Shown: positions 11,101 through 19,335, numbered from the stretch's first letter. The stretch: DNA of 64,000 bases from Spirochaetota bacterium (GCA_025457915.1 JALOTL010000012.1:37729-101728); one strand, 5' to 3'. Notes: a model not told the origin generated them from the sequence alone. Numbers and translations are program-made.

Positions 11101-12686
11101 ATAGGGTCTATCGGGGGATTGGTGACCTGTGCGAACGCCTGTTTGAAATAGGAGAAAAGCCTCTGGGGCTTTTCGGAAAAAACCGCTATCGGCGTGTCGG
11201 TTCCCATCGATCCGGTGGGCTCCTGCGATGTTTCAGCCATTACGGCCACGATGTCGTCCACGTCCTCCCTCGCGTAACCGTGGAGGAGGTGAAGCCTGTT
11301 GAGCGCGTCACCGGTTATTTCCACGTCCGGTTCCGAGGCTATTCTTATCGAGTTGAGATCAACCCGGTTGTTTTCAACCCAATCCCTGTACGGCTTCTCG
11401 CGGGAAATTTTTTCCTTTATTTCGCTGTCCGGAATTATCCTTCCCTCCTGGGTGTCCACCAGCAGGAGCTTTCCCGGCATCAGCCTTCCCTTGTATGATA
11501 TCTGGTCCGGCGGAAATACCTGGACGCCGACCTCGGAGCCCATTACTATGATGTCGTTCTTGGTGATGACGTACCTCGACGGCCTCAGGCCGTTCCTGTC
11601 GAGCGTGCCCCCGACATACCTGCCGTCGCAGAATATCATGGAGGCCGGGCCGTCCCACGGCTCCATGAACGTGGAATGGTATTCATAGAAGTATTTAAGG
11701 TCTTCCGGGATGGGATTTTTATCGTTCCATGATTCCGGTATCAGCATCATAAGCGCGTGGGGGAGGGACCTCCCGGCGGCGACGAGCATCTCGAGTGCGT
11801 TGTCGAATGACGCGGAGTCGCTTTTCCCGGGCTCTATGACCGGCAATATTTTCTTTATGTCATCTCCGAAGATTTCGGAATGGAATGACGATTCCCTGGC
11901 CTTCATCCAGAACCTGTTTCCCTTCAGGGTGTTGATTTCCCCGTTGTGGGCGAGGATCCTGAACGGCTGCGCGAGGTCCCACGACGGGAAGGTGTTCGTG
12001 CTGAACCTGGAGTGTACAAGCGATATGGCGCTCATCATCCTTTCGTCCGTGAGTTCAGGAAAGTATCTCCTCAGCTGGGACGGCATCAGCATGCCTTTAT
12101 AGCATACGGTCCTGGAGGAAAGGGACGGGAGGTAAAATGATTGCGCGTCCCGGTTGCCCGAGGCCCTTATGCCTTCCTCGGCCCTTTTTCTTGCTATGTA
12201 TAATTTCCTTTCAAGGACCTGCTGGTCCATGCCTTCCTGACCGGAGACGAACACCTGCCTGATATCCGGCTCCGAGCTTCTGGCGATCTCCCCGAGGCAG
12301 GAATCGTCCGTTTCGATCTCCCTGTATCCCAGTACGGACAGCCCTTCCTCCCTGGCCATGGCTTCAAAATTCTTGATGCAGAAATCCGCGCCGTTTTTTT
12401 TGGGAAGGAACATCAGGCCGGTCCCGTATCTGCCGGCGTCCGGGATGGAAGGCATTTCCTCTTTGTAGAAAAAATGAGGTATCTGCATGAGGATACCGGA
12501 CCCGTCGCCGGTCTTGTTGTCCGCGCTTTCGGCTCCGCGGTGCTCCATCCTTTCCAGGACCTCGAGGCCGCGTCGTATTATGTCGTAGGATTTTTTGCCC
12601 TTGATGTTTGCGACGAAGCCGATGCCGCATGCATCGTGTTCATATGACCTGTCGTAAAGTCCCTGTTTTTCCTGTATGGCTGGCAT
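8139..12686 (-). CDS. gltB: Glutamate synthase large (alpha) subunit
   Basis: A ~1515-residue glutamate synthase. Order: a class II glutamine amidotransferase domain whose catalytic Cys (in HDACGIGF, residue 20 from the chosen start) is exposed by removal of a short propeptide; a central domain; the FMN-binding synthase barrel, including PPHHDIYSIEDL and GYDGGTGASP; the CMMRKCHQNTCPVGVATQ segment carrying the [3Fe-4S] cysteines; and the C-terminal GXGXG beta-helix. The first ATG (12722) has no ribosome site. The Met at 12686 has AAGGAG seven bases upstream and gives a 19-residue propeptide, so that start is preferred. The protein makes two glutamates from glutamine and 2-oxoglutarate with GltD, the main ammonia assimilation route when ammonium is low. 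Confidence 0.95.
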   Translation of the reverse strand: MPAIQEKQGLYDRSYEHDACGIGFVANIKGKKSYDIIRRGLEVLERMEHRGAESADNKTGDGSGILMQIPHFFYKEEMPSIPDAGRYGTGLMFLPKKNGADFCIKNFEAMAREEGLSVLGYREIETDDSCLGEIARSSEPDIRQVFVSGQEGMDQQVLERKLYIARKRAEEGIRASGNRDAQSFYLPSLSSRTVCYKGMLMPSQLRRYFPELTDERMMSAISLVHSRFSTNTFPSWDLAQPFRILAHNGEINTLKGNRFWMKARESSFHSEIFGDDIKKILPVIEPGKSDSASFDNALEMLVAAGRSLPHALMMLIPESWNDKNPIPEDLKYFYEYHSTFMEPWDGPASMIFCDGRYVGGTLDRNGLRPSRYVITKNDIIVMGSEVGVQVFPPDQISYKGRLMPGKLLLVDTQEGRIIPDSEIKEKISREKPYRDWVENNRVDLNSIRIASEPDVEITGDALNRLHLLHGYAREDVDDIVAVMAETSQEPTGSMGTDTPIAVFSEKPQRLFSYFKQAFAQVTNPPIDPIREELVMSLTSYIGPQKNLLSEGPDHCRMIKVKNTVLTNTDLERIKKSGMVDFRAGVFPMTFPLAGGGAGLRKALDTLFLNIEKSIDGGVDIIILSDRTADRENVPVPSLLACSGLHHYLIRKGKRMQASIILETAGAREVMDFALLFGYGASAINPYCSFATIKSLVMKHALGKVLDYKKAEENYIKAVDKGLLKIFSKMGISTLRSYRGAQIFECIGLGKTVVDEFFTGTDSRIGGIGLEEIGREAIQFHSGAFNGGQRLPDSAGVYRYRKSGEKHAWNPESIHLLQWSTRTNNYGIYKKFSAAVNGQNRNPHVIRGLFDFAKTDPVPLGEVEPIEEIMKRLTTGAMSFGSLSRETHEAIAAAMNHIGGRSNSGEGGEDPERFQPRIDGSCVRSAIKQVASGRFGVTSNYLANADELQIKIAQGAKPGEGGQLPGYKVDKIIARTRHSISGVTLISPPPHHDIYSIEDLKQLIFDLKNANPRARISVKLVSICGVGTIAAGVAKSHADNILISGYDGGTGASPISSIKHAGIPWELGLSETHQTLVMNNLRGRVRLQTDGQLKTGRDIVIAGMLGAEEFGFGTAALIVLGCVMMRKCHQNTCPVGVATQNPELRKKFSGKPEHLINYFRFIAEEAREIMASLGVRKFNDLIGRTDLLKQRVIGHWKAGLVDASAILYRPAEADRNSVYCTENQNHKIQTVLDRQLIEKARPALSGSRDVNIYIEMPINNSDRAVGAMLSYEVSKKYGEEGLSDNTINCTFRGSAGQSFGAFLARGITFRLEGDANDYFGKGLSGGRLIAVPPSGSEFKPEENIIIGNTVLYGATGGEVFIRGVSGERFCVRNSGAMAVVEGTGDHCAEYMTDGRIIVLGRVGRNFAAGMSGGVAYVYDADGNFEFFCNKGMVEITPVRDFDDQDFIIDMLHKHVRHTGSTVAKKILDSWYEHVPRFVKVIPFEYQRAMKELLIEQIDEKLKGIRQEEQLGETYDG

Positions 12687-12722
12687 CTGCATTCTCCTTA
12701 ACCTCATGACCCATTTTTCCAT

Positions 12723-12861
12723 TGCGTTTTATCTAAACAACTTTTAATTAATAGTATAATAAAATTATCAATAAATTCCTCATATATTGATATGGCATCA
12801 ATTTTAAAAGGGCATGTTATGTTACAATGATGTAAAAAAACCGTTTATTTGCATAAATTTT
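12723..12861. other. AT-rich upstream region of gltB
   Basis: A non-coding, AT-rich stretch that must contain the gltB promoter on the minus strand. No pair of -10 and -35 boxes stands out clearly on that strand, and no riboswitch-like structure is seen. Confidence 0.4.
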
Positions 12862-12896
12862 TTGACAGGGAATAGATATTGAATATAATTCCCTGT
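12862..12896 (+). promoter_or_regulatory. Consensus sigma-70 promoter overlapping an inverted repeat
   Basis: TTGACA at 12862-12867 and TATAAT at 12884-12889 are separated by 16 bp, both exact consensus matches. A 9-bp inverted repeat (ACAGGGAAT at 12865-12873, ATTCCCTGT at 12888-12896) overlaps the -35 and -10 boxes, the usual place for a repressor to bind. It reads towards the 19-codon frame at 12912. Confidence 0.7.
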
Positions 12897-12911
12897 TCTT
12901 TATAAGGAGGT

Positions 12912-12971
12912 ATGGATTTAAGTCAGGTATTGCCGGCTGTTAAAGATTTTTTTCAAAGAAACCGGATATGA
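12912..12971 (+). CDS. 19-codon mini-ORF with strong ribosome-binding site
   Basis: A start codon stands directly behind TAAGGAGGT and opens 19 codons (MDLSQVLPAVKDFFQRNRI) ending in TGA. The consensus promoter at 12862 would start the transcript about 15 bases upstream. The frame may be a real small protein, a leader peptide, or the surviving first codons of a gene whose body was lost when the AT-rich segment to the right arrived. No homology is recognised. The bases up to 13060 contain nothing else that I can identify. Confidence 0.4.
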   Translation: MDLSQVLPAVKDFFQRNRI

Positions 12972-13060
12972 TTATCAATGAGTTAATGTTAGAATGGTAT
13001 TTATTCGAATCCTTTCCCTATTAACATCATCAACCACCGAAGAGCCGTTTAACCATGGGT

Positions 13061-13450
13061 TCATTCTTCTAATATTTCACCGGCGGCTTTCCCGGCTTCA
13101 TCGGGCTCTTCTATTCTGACTCCGCTCCAGTCCCCCTCGCTGCTGTCGGAATCGCAAGTACCGTATTTCCCCACGATCGATTTGCCGTCAGGCGAGATGA
13201 TGAAATATCCTCTTCCGTATTCGCCGTTCATGTCTTTCCATCGGAAAAACAACCGGTTTTTTTCGAGCTTTCCCTTTAATGTGCCGGAGTATTTGCCGTA
13301 ATAGGCGCCTGTCGCCGAATTGTCATTAATCGCGATCAGAAGGATGCCCCTGGACGTGTTCCATTTGCCGCTGAACCTGTTGATTGCCGGATCTGCATGG
13401 GAGCTGGTCGATGTCATTATGAATAATATGATGATAATTCGTACAGGCAT
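13061..13450 (-). CDS. Small secreted protein, unknown function
   Basis: 129 residues with an N-terminal signal peptide (hydrophobic IIIILFIM, cleavage probably after SHA, residue ~19). The mature part is a string of short beta strands with repeated Gly/aromatic positions (FSGKWNT, GAYYGKYSG, RLFFRW, GRGYFIISPDGKSIVGKYG, GDWSG), as in small beta-barrel or lipocalin-like exported proteins, and ends in an acidic tail. No named family is recognised. An in-frame stop lies just upstream of the ATG, which fixes this start, although no Shine-Dalgarno is visible. It stands alone, between gltB and a mobile-looking hairpin. Confidence 0.6.
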   Translation of the reverse strand: MPVRIIIILFIMTSTSSHADPAINRFSGKWNTSRGILLIAINDNSATGAYYGKYSGTLKGKLEKNRLFFRWKDMNGEYGRGYFIISPDGKSIVGKYGTCDSDSSEGDWSGVRIEEPDEAGKAAGEILEE

Positions 13451-13548
13451 GGGCTTTTATAATGGTTTCATCCATATAAATCAAGCATAAATGAGACAAT
13501 TTGTTTATTACGTGCAGATGATAGTGTTGAGTTTCGTAGTAGCCATGA

Positions 13549-13560
13549 GGCTCTGACCCC
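13549..13560 (-). repeat. Dispersed 12-mer GGGGTCAGAGCC, copy 1
   Basis: The minus strand reads GGGGTCAGAGCC. Further copies are at 14879-14890 and, over 11 bases, at 59609-59619. All are intergenic, close to the borders of the AT-rich block. Confidence 0.6.
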
Positions 13561-13591
13561 TCGATAAAGCTATTTCCAGGAAATATTTTAC

Positions 13592-13662
13592 GGGTGTCTC
13601 TATAAATTAGATTTTTCATTATAAAAACCGCTGGAAATCTAATTTATACATTGAAAGCACCC
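13592..13662. repeat. MITE-like hairpin
   Basis: A perfect 14-bp inverted repeat (TATAAATTAGATTT at 13601-13614, complement at 13635-13648) is nested inside shorter outer ends GGGTG (13592) and CACCC (13658). The 71-bp unit resembles a miniature inverted-repeat element or a remnant insertion-sequence pair of ends. There is no coding capacity. The rest of the gap from 13451 to 13804 is AT-rich and empty apart from the 12-mer at 13549. Confidence 0.5.
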
Positions 13663-13804
13663 ACAATGGAACATCCTGATTTGATTATTAGAGGTTATCT
13701 TATGTATTTTATATGGAAAATTTTTGTATTTAAATGTATTATTAATCCGAAAACTTCATAATATTTGATCATTGGATTATATTTATAAAAAATTTGAATT
13801 AATT

Positions 13805-14848
13805 ATGAAAAGAGCCACTTTTTTTATTTTGATAATCGTACTTTTATTATCATCCTGCGAAAGACACGATCTTAATAAATTCAACACCCTCGGATTGCTG
13901 GCGGCATCAGTTCCAGCTGTTTATGTTGCAGGAGACTACACCCTGGGCGGAAATACCGCAGCCTGCGCATGGATTAACGGTGCAAGGATAGACCTGACGG
14001 ACCCTGCGGTCATAACAATAGCACAGGCCTCGGGTATAAGCATCTCAGGATATAATTATCACGTGGGCGGAATTTACAATAACGGTGTGGATTTTATTCC
14101 CTGCATATGGACTAACGGAGTTAAGCAGGAGCTTTTATATACAAACAATACGTCAATTCTTGGGGTCAATTCTTACGGGCCTTTTATCACTGGAGGCGGA
14201 TACTGGACTGACGGGGCCGGGGACGAGATTGCCTGTTACTGGCTGAACGGGACCAGGTTTGATATCGTCGGAGGGGGAGGGGTTAGCGCCAACGTGACAT
14301 CTGTGAAGACCTGTGGTAACGGCATATACATGAGCCTGACCTATATGGGAACGCTTTGTTATTATCATAACGGCGTTCTTGTAAGTTACCCGATAACCAA
14401 TTCCTACGCGGAAGACATCTTTGTCGATGGTAAAGATGTATATCTGTCAGGTTACAGGATATCCGGTCCGAACCAGTTGCCCTGTTACTGGAAAAACGGG
14501 AAACTGGTCGATCTTCCCATTCCTGCTGGAAGCGGACTCATCACGGAAGCAGCCAGCATCTGGGTGGATACAGGTAACGTATACGCATGCGGATATTATG
14601 ATCTGGCCGGGGTATCTTACGCATGTATATGGATAAATGGTACAAGAATCGACATAAGCGACGGCATCAACTGGGCGGTGGCTTATGCCATAAAGGTCAA
14701 AAACGGCAATGTATTCGTATGCGGACAAAGGCTTTACGGCGGGATCGGCAGGGCATATGTATGGATGAACGGCCAGATCCAATATCTTGATATACCCGCT
14801 GGAGCAACCGGCAGCGTTGCAAGGGCCCTGGATGTCGGTTATTATTAG
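13805..14848 (+). CDS. Lipoprotein of seven ~45-residue W-x-N-G repeats
   Basis: Predicted outer-surface or periplasmic lipoprotein of ~347 residues. The signal sequence ends in the lipobox LLSSC. The mature part is made of about seven repeats, each with a Tyr/Val strand, a Gly-rich turn and a core such as CAWINGARIDL, PCIWTNGVKQEL, ACYWLNGTRFDI, PCYWKNGKLVDL, ACIWINGTRIDI and AYVWMNGQIQYL. The pattern resembles HAF-type extracellular repeats and suggests a seven-bladed beta-propeller. The Met at 13805 is chosen because it begins a compact lipoprotein signal (MKRATFF); the in-frame ATG at 13772 would add 11 residues. Neither has a clear ribosome site. Function unknown; binding of a surface ligand is a guess. 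Confidence 0.65.
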   Translation: MKRATFFILIIVLLLSSCERHDLNKFNTLGLLAASVPAVYVAGDYTLGGNTAACAWINGARIDLTDPAVITIAQASGISISGYNYHVGGIYNNGVDFIPCIWTNGVKQELLYTNNTSILGVNSYGPFITGGGYWTDGAGDEIACYWLNGTRFDIVGGGGVSANVTSVKTCGNGIYMSLTYMGTLCYYHNGVLVSYPITNSYAEDIFVDGKDVYLSGYRISGPNQLPCYWKNGKLVDLPIPAGSGLITEAASIWVDTGNVYACGYYDLAGVSYACIWINGTRIDISDGINWAVAYAIKVKNGNVFVCGQRLYGGIGRAYVWMNGQIQYLDIPAGATGSVARALDVGYY

Positions 14849-14878
14849 ATGCAGTTTTAAATCTTTCCGCATAGGTCT

Positions 14879-14890
14879 GGGGTCAGAGCC
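14879..14890 (+). repeat. Dispersed 12-mer GGGGTCAGAGCC, copy 2
   Basis: Same 12 bases as on the minus strand at 13549-13560, here on the plus strand just after the repeat lipoprotein. The two copies therefore face each other across that gene. Confidence 0.6.
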
Positions 14891-15071
14891 TTCTTCGCTG
14901 ACCGGGAATGGCGTAAGCTCCGGGAAACGTATATTCTTTACGGCGGTTATTTCAGGATGAAGAAAGGGCCGTTTTTTCTTGTTATTATTTCTAACCGCTG
15001 TTTTAACCTTCATCAGGCGGGGAATTCATGCACTCTTATTGAAATTTTTCTTAATTTTGGCTCGGCGCGCG

Positions 15072-15123
15072 AAAATTTCAAGGCCCCTGTCCGGGACTTT
15101 TCATGAAGACATGGTCCATGTTG
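15072..15123 (+). repeat. Left copy of 52-bp direct repeat flanking the hybrid kinase
   Basis: Begins AAAATTTCAAGGCCCCTGTC and ends in GGTCCATGTTG. The copy at 18270-18322 differs by one substitution and one inserted base. Confidence 0.85.
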
Positions 15124-15468
15124 AACAGGACGCATTTTCTTAGATATTAAAATTATTTCTGCAGCAGGTATATCAAACAATCCTTAATCATACGAATTAT
15201 AATTCATTACACGGTGAATACCTCCCTCACGGCCGGGCCTTGAGCCGGCAGGGGGCATGCCTCTTCCCGCTTCTACAAACTTCCTCGGGCGGGGGTCGCG
15301 CCTGAAGATTTAAGAGTCAGCATTTCGATGTATGCGCGGGGGGATTAATATTGAAAATAAATCATTGACTCTGAAAAAACAGATTTAATGAGTTTTTTTT
15401 ATTGAACTATTCGATTGTACAATTAAAATATATACACACTCTTTTTCCAATCATCAGTAGGCTAAAAT

Positions 15469-18207
15469 TTGAAAATAAATAATTATAGTCTTCGTGCTGT
15501 TTTCACAACTATTGTTTTATTTTCGATTATTCCTGTAATCGCCCTTGTACTGTACAGCGCCTATGAAGAGAGGAACCATCTTGTAAAAGAAATCCGCAAT
15601 GATATTAGCGTTAAAATAAACCAGGCTTCGCATCGGATCATCCCGATTGTTGAACGCATGAAATCAATCCTGATAGTAATATCCAGGCATGACTCAATCA
15701 TAAGACATGATACTGCTGCCGCGAATATTTTTCTAAAGGATATTATGACAAAGTTCAGTTACTTTGCCAATATAGGCGCAACAGACAGACAGGGTATTGT
15801 ATTTGCTTCTGCCACGCCCATTAGCGGCAGGATTGATCTTTCCGACAGGCTTTATGTCAGGGAAGCTATTTTAAAAAATAAACTTGCCTGCGGTGAATAT
15901 CAGGTCGGCAGAATAACCGGCGTTGCTACAATTAATTTCGGGTTCCCCATAATAAACGCTTCCGGTGATATTTCAGGAGTGGTATATACCGCTATAAAAA
16001 TTGAACACCTGAAAACCATCCTTTCATCTATTGATGTTCCGGATAACTCAGATTTAACATTTCTTGATGTTAACAATACCGTGCTTTATTCAAATCTTGA
16101 AAAAATATATCCGCCGGGGAGCAGGTTCCCCGAGAATCTGCTCGGAAAGATTAATTCAGTATCAGGGAATAATACAGTTACTCAACACGGGAAGGACGGA
16201 GTAATGCGCATATATACAAGCCGCAGATTCAGTGAACTTGAAGGCCCGACTCTTGTTCTCGGACTGCCCGAGCAGCAGGCAATGGCCAGGGTAAATATTA
16301 TTACATTAAGAAATATCATTCTATTGATAATTATCGCCATTGCAGTCCTCGCAGTTTCAAGGTTGCTGTTCAATATTTTTATCATACGCCGGATAGATGC
16401 GCTGGTCTCTGTCTCTGATTTAATTGCATCGGGGAGTTATGGTTCACAGACCGGTATAAGTCACAGCGATGATGAACTGGGAAGGCTTGCCGCATCATTT
16501 GACCGGATGTCCATATCATTGAAAGAATATATTGATGAAAAGAAACAGACTGAAGAGATTATTAAAAAAAATAATCAAGAACTCCAGGCTTCAAATGAGG
16601 AATACGAATCCATCAATGAAGAGCTGATATCAGCCAATGAAGAGCTTGAAAAATCAGGTAATGAACTGCATCTGGCCCATAGCCGCCTGACAGCGGTTAT
16701 CAATAGCATGGATGCCATAGTTTATATTGCAGATATGCAGTCATATGAGATTTTTTTTATTAACGATTACTGCAGGAGAATATGGGGGGATATAACAGGA
16801 ATGGTTTGCTGGAAATCGATCCACGGGAAGCAGAACGGTCCATGTGAATTCTGCACGAATGATAAGCTTCTGGACCTCGACGGCAGACCGGCTGGAGTTT
16901 ATTCCTGGGAATTTCATAATCCTGTCAACAACCGCTGGTATCTTTGCCGCGATACTGCAATAACCTGGACAGACGGAAAAACAGTCAGGATGGAAATCGC
17001 CGCTGATATTACCGATATTAAAAATAAAGAACAGCAGCTGCGCCAGGCCCAGAAGATGGAGACTGTCGGCAATCTTGCGGGAGGTCTCGCCCACGATTTC
17101 AACAATGTATTAAGCGGAATAACCGGGACAATCAGCCTTATGAAATTTAATCTTAAAAAAAATAAATTCGATCCCCTGGAGATGATTGAAAATATTCAGG
17201 TCATTGAGGAATCAGCATCAAGGGCGGCTGACATAGCCAATCAGCTGCTGACCCTGTCAAGAGGGCATAAACTCAGCCTCGCTCCGGTTGATATTACCGA
17301 ATCAATCGGGCATGTTATGAAGATATGCAAAAACAGCTTCGATAAAACAATTGAGATTAAGCTGCAGCTTTCTGCCGGGGGCATCATGATTATGGCAGAC
17401 CCCGCTCAGATCGAACAGGTTGTCCTTAATATATGCGTCAACGCGATGCATGCCATGACCATTATGCGCGGCGCCAATGAGAATCAGGGGGGATGCCTCA
17501 GCGTTACAACAAACTTTATATACGCGGATGATTTTTTCAGGACTAATCATCCTGAGGCTGATGCTGAAAATTACTGCATAATCAGTATATCCGATAACGG
17601 AGTCGGCATGGATTCAAAGACCACAGCGAAAATATTTGATCCTTTCTTTACAACGAAAAAATTGAATCAGGGTACAGGTCTCGGACTCGCAATGGTATAC
17701 AATATAATCAAACAGCATAAGGGCTTCATAGATGTTTACTCGGAACAGGGCGTCGGTACAACATTCAATATTTTTCTTCCTGAGCTTAAAGAGGCAGACA
17801 GCAGGCAGAGATTATCTGAAGATCAGATATTTGCCGTAAAAGGAACAGGAACAATACTTGTTCTTGACGATGAAGATCTTCTCCGCAGAACAGCAAGGAA
17901 GATGCTTGAGGCAAGCGGATATTCAGTCGTCGATTTTCCCGATGTTGATAAAGCCATTGAGTATTATAGTAACCATTATAATGAGATAAAAGGGGTGCTT
18001 CTCGACATGGCCATGCCGAAGCTGTCCGGCAAAGATGTATTTGAGCGGATGAAAGTGATAAACCCTGATGTAAAAGCAATAATAGTTTCCGGTTTCATGC
18101 AGGATCAGAGGATTGAGGAGGCACTCTCCAGCGGAGTTAGCGGGTTTTTACATAAACCATACGGAATGATGAGCCTGACCCGCATCATCAAAGAAATCTT
18201 CGGATAA
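15469..18207 (+). CDS. Hybrid sensor histidine kinase with PAS and receiver domains
   Basis: 912 residues. A first membrane helix (~8-28) and a second (~285-305) bracket a ~250-residue periplasmic sensor of Cache type. Then come HAMP (~305-360), a coiled coil rich in [22 protein letters not shown] (~405-520, with several Cys), the phosphoacceptor segment GGLAHDFNN (His ~541), and the ATPase with [16 protein letters not shown] and [10 protein letters not shown]-terminal receiver domain carries VLDDED, phospho-acceptor Asp in LLDMAMPK (~845) and the conserved Lys in HKPYG. Start is TTG with a weak TAGG site; the preceding AT-rich bases fit a promoter. No response regulator with an output domain is adjacent. 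A near-exact 52-bp repeat flanks the whole unit, which suggests it moved or was duplicated as a block. Confidence 0.88.
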   Translation: MKINNYSLRAVFTTIVLFSIIPVIALVLYSAYEERNHLVKEIRNDISVKINQASHRIIPIVERMKSILIVISRHDSIIRHDTAAANIFLKDIMTKFSYFANIGATDRQGIVFASATPISGRIDLSDRLYVREAILKNKLACGEYQVGRITGVATINFGFPIINASGDISGVVYTAIKIEHLKTILSSIDVPDNSDLTFLDVNNTVLYSNLEKIYPPGSRFPENLLGKINSVSGNNTVTQHGKDGVMRIYTSRRFSELEGPTLVLGLPEQQAMARVNIITLRNIILLIIIAIAVLAVSRLLFNIFIIRRIDALVSVSDLIASGSYGSQTGISHSDDELGRLAASFDRMSISLKEYIDEKKQTEEIIKKNNQELQASNEEYESINEELISANEELEKSGNELHLAHSRLTAVINSMDAIVYIADMQSYEIFFINDYCRRIWGDITGMVCWKSIHGKQNGPCEFCTNDKLLDLDGRPAGVYSWEFHNPVNNRWYLCRDTAITWTDGKTVRMEIAADITDIKNKEQQLRQAQKMETVGNLAGGLAHDFNNVLSGITGTISLMKFNLKKNKFDPLEMIENIQVIEESASRAADIANQLLTLSRGHKLSLAPVDITESIGHVMKICKNSFDKTIEIKLQLSAGGIMIMADPAQIEQVVLNICVNAMHAMTIMRGANENQGGCLSVTTNFIYADDFFRTNHPEADAENYCIISISDNGVGMDSKTTAKIFDPFFTTKKLNQGTGLGLAMVYNIIKQHKGFIDVYSEQGVGTTFNIFLPELKEADSRQRLSEDQIFAVKGTGTILVLDDEDLLRRTARKMLEASGYSVVDFPDVDKAIEYYSNHYNEIKGVLLDMAMPKLSGKDVFERMKVINPDVKAIIVSGFMQDQRIEEALSSGVSGFLHKPYGMMSLTRIIKEIFG

Positions 18208-18441
18208 AACCTCAGTGTTTAACCGGTAAACGGAATAAATTATTGACAGACCCCCCTGTCTGCACGATTAAAATTTCAAGGCCCCTGTCCTGGACTTTTC
18301 ATGAAGACATGGTCCGATGTTGTTTCGCATAAATGGCATTGTGTCCCATGGGCCTGTACTGAATAAGGGGGACTTTGCTAGTTATTAAAACGCAGAATTT
18401 TTATTGCTTTGCGGGATGTTCGTTGACAGGAAAATAACTAA
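18208..18441. other. Intergenic stretch after the hybrid kinase
   Basis: Contains the right copy of the 52-bp repeat (18270-18322). A weak hairpin GTTTA-ACCGG-TAAAC lies some 20 bases after the kinase stop. No gene is seen. Confidence 0.45.
18270..18322 (+). repeat. Right copy of direct repeat flanking the hybrid kinase
   Basis: 53 bases matching 15072-15123 except for a G-to-T change (CCTGTCCGGG versus CCTGTCCTGG) and one extra G in GGTCCGATGTTG. The span between copies is 3.1 kb and contains only the kinase. Confidence 0.85.
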
Positions 18442-18473
18442 AAAGCCGCGCACGCTTTCGCGTGCGCGGCTTT
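18442..18473. terminator. Strong hairpin after the lipoprotein pair
   Basis: Perfect 14-bp stem AAAGCCGCGCACGC with a TTTC loop, A's on one side and T's on the other. It lies 67 bases past the stop of the minus-strand lipoprotein gene at 18541 and would terminate it. Confidence 0.8.
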
Positions 18474-18540
18474 GAGTAGTCAGGTTGCTGGGTTACGCCG
18501 CCGTCGATGGATTTGGCGGATTGCCTGAGAATCGGAATCT

Positions 18541-18894
18541 TCACTTCTGATACACGAAACCCTTTCCGGTGCAACTGCCGGACTGAACAGCGCCAAGCGG
18601 TGAACAATTGATGTGCAATATCCCATCCAGCCCCACTTCGGAGGCCTTCTTGCGCATCATCGCCAGGCTTTCATCAAACTCACTATAGCCCCCAAGTTGT
18701 TCAGTCGAAATAATACCAACGATAACATAAGGCTTCGCGGGAGCCTGGGGATCCAGGTACAATTCAATCTGTTCAGGTGTCCGCTTGCTGCGCTGATAGG
18801 ATGCCCCAGTGGGAGCAAACTTGCCCTTCATCGCGCATCCGTCCAGAACCATGATGGAAATTATAGACACCAGTAAAATTCTAATCTTTGTCAT
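18541..18894 (-). CDS. Small lipoprotein, paralogue 1 of a tandem pair
   Basis: 117 residues, exported and lipidated: hydrophobic stretch ILLVSIISIMVL then lipobox LDGC. The mature part has KFAPTGASYQRSKRTPEQIE, PYVIVGIIST, a helix DESLAMMRKKASEVGLDGIL and the C-terminal GSCTGKGFVYQK. The neighbour at 18927-19277 has the same plan, so the pair is a tandem duplication. The PYxxVGxxxT strand followed by an Ala/Lys-rich helix and GLDG recalls small YbjQ/RcsF-like folds, but I do not claim a family. Start has AAGGAG at good spacing. Function unknown. Confidence 0.75.
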   Translation of the reverse strand: MTKIRILLVSIISIMVLDGCAMKGKFAPTGASYQRSKRTPEQIELYLDPQAPAKPYVIVGIISTEQLGGYSEFDESLAMMRKKASEVGLDGILHINCSPLGAVQSGSCTGKGFVYQK

Positions 18895-18926
18895 GGAATT
18901 TCTCCTTTAAAATTGCATTCTGAAAA

Positions 18927-19277
18927 TCACCGCTGATATACAAAACCCTTGCCGGTATGTGCTCCATCGGTGTTGTTACCCGACACTCCAATATATATTT
19001 GATAGACGCCGTCCAGGCCCAGCGCCGCCGCTTTTCTTTTCAATTCCGTCTTACAGCGGGCACTGGAAACGAACCATACATCTTGCGTTGCAACATACCC
19101 CACGGCGATGTAGGGCCTCTCTGGGACTTTGCTGCCGTACAACAATTCCACCTCGTCGGCGGTTCTGTTGCTGCGTTTGTATTCAGATCCCGTTGATGCG
19201 AACTTGAATGAAACGCACCCGCAGGGAAGCATAATGAAAAGGATCAACATCACCCCAATAAACCTGATTTTTATCAT
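18927..19277 (-). CDS. Small lipoprotein, paralogue 2 of a tandem pair
   Basis: 116 residues with signal MLILFIMLPCGC (lipobox PCGC). It shares with its downstream neighbour the segments KFASTGSEYKRSNRTADEVE, PYIAVGYVATQ, KRKAAALGLDGVYQI and GKGFVYQR. An upstream ATG at 19346 would add 23 residues translated from a terminator-like hairpin, so the start at 19277, with AAGGAGG five bases upstream, is chosen. The 32-bp gap to the second gene suggests an operon of two. No function is known for either. Confidence 0.78.
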   Translation of the reverse strand: MIKIRFIGVMLILFIMLPCGCVSFKFASTGSEYKRSNRTADEVELLYGSKVPERPYIAVGYVATQDVWFVSSARCKTELKRKAAALGLDGVYQIYIGVSGNNTDGAHTGKGFVYQR

Positions 19278-19304
19278 TAGAACCTCCTTCTCTGATCCAC
19301 CTGC

Positions 19305-19335
19305 GCCGCGCACGCTTCCGCATGCGCGGCTTTTT
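19305..19335. terminator. Hairpin upstream of the lipoprotein pair, near-copy of 18442-18473
   Basis: GCCGCGCACGC, loop TTCC, GCATGCGCGGC, then TTTTT on the plus strand. One stem pair is mismatched. The core is nearly the same as the hairpin at the other end of the pair and reads in the same orientation, so the two-gene unit is bracketed by copies of one element. Confidence 0.6.

Larger units (their letters stand above)
14849..15468. other. 620-bp intergenic region before the hybrid kinase
   Basis: No supported gene. It contains the 12-mer GGGGTCAGAGCC (14879-14890), the left copy of a 52-bp direct repeat (15072-15123), and a GC-rich stretch near 15215-15305 unlike the AT-rich surroundings. 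A minus-strand frame covering 14447-15013 runs antisense to the lipoprotein and is not believable. The kinase promoter should lie after 15350. Confidence 0.5.

Noticed and set aside
13326..13619. Possible transposase-like frame (contains MDETIIKAH)
   Set aside because: It overlaps the secreted-protein gene, reads through the MITE-like hairpin, and no DDE or HTH motif could be defended.
14447..15013. Minus-strand frame opposite the repeat lipoprotein
   Set aside because: Mostly antisense to the lipoprotein repeats; the non-overlapping part spans the GGGGTCAGAGCC repeat and has no ribosome site.
15200..15310. Riboswitch or structured RNA in the GC-rich patch before the hybrid kinase
   Set aside because: No recognisable conserved core (c-di-GMP, SAM, cobalamin or TPP) could be found, and the patch lies over 150 bases from the start codon.
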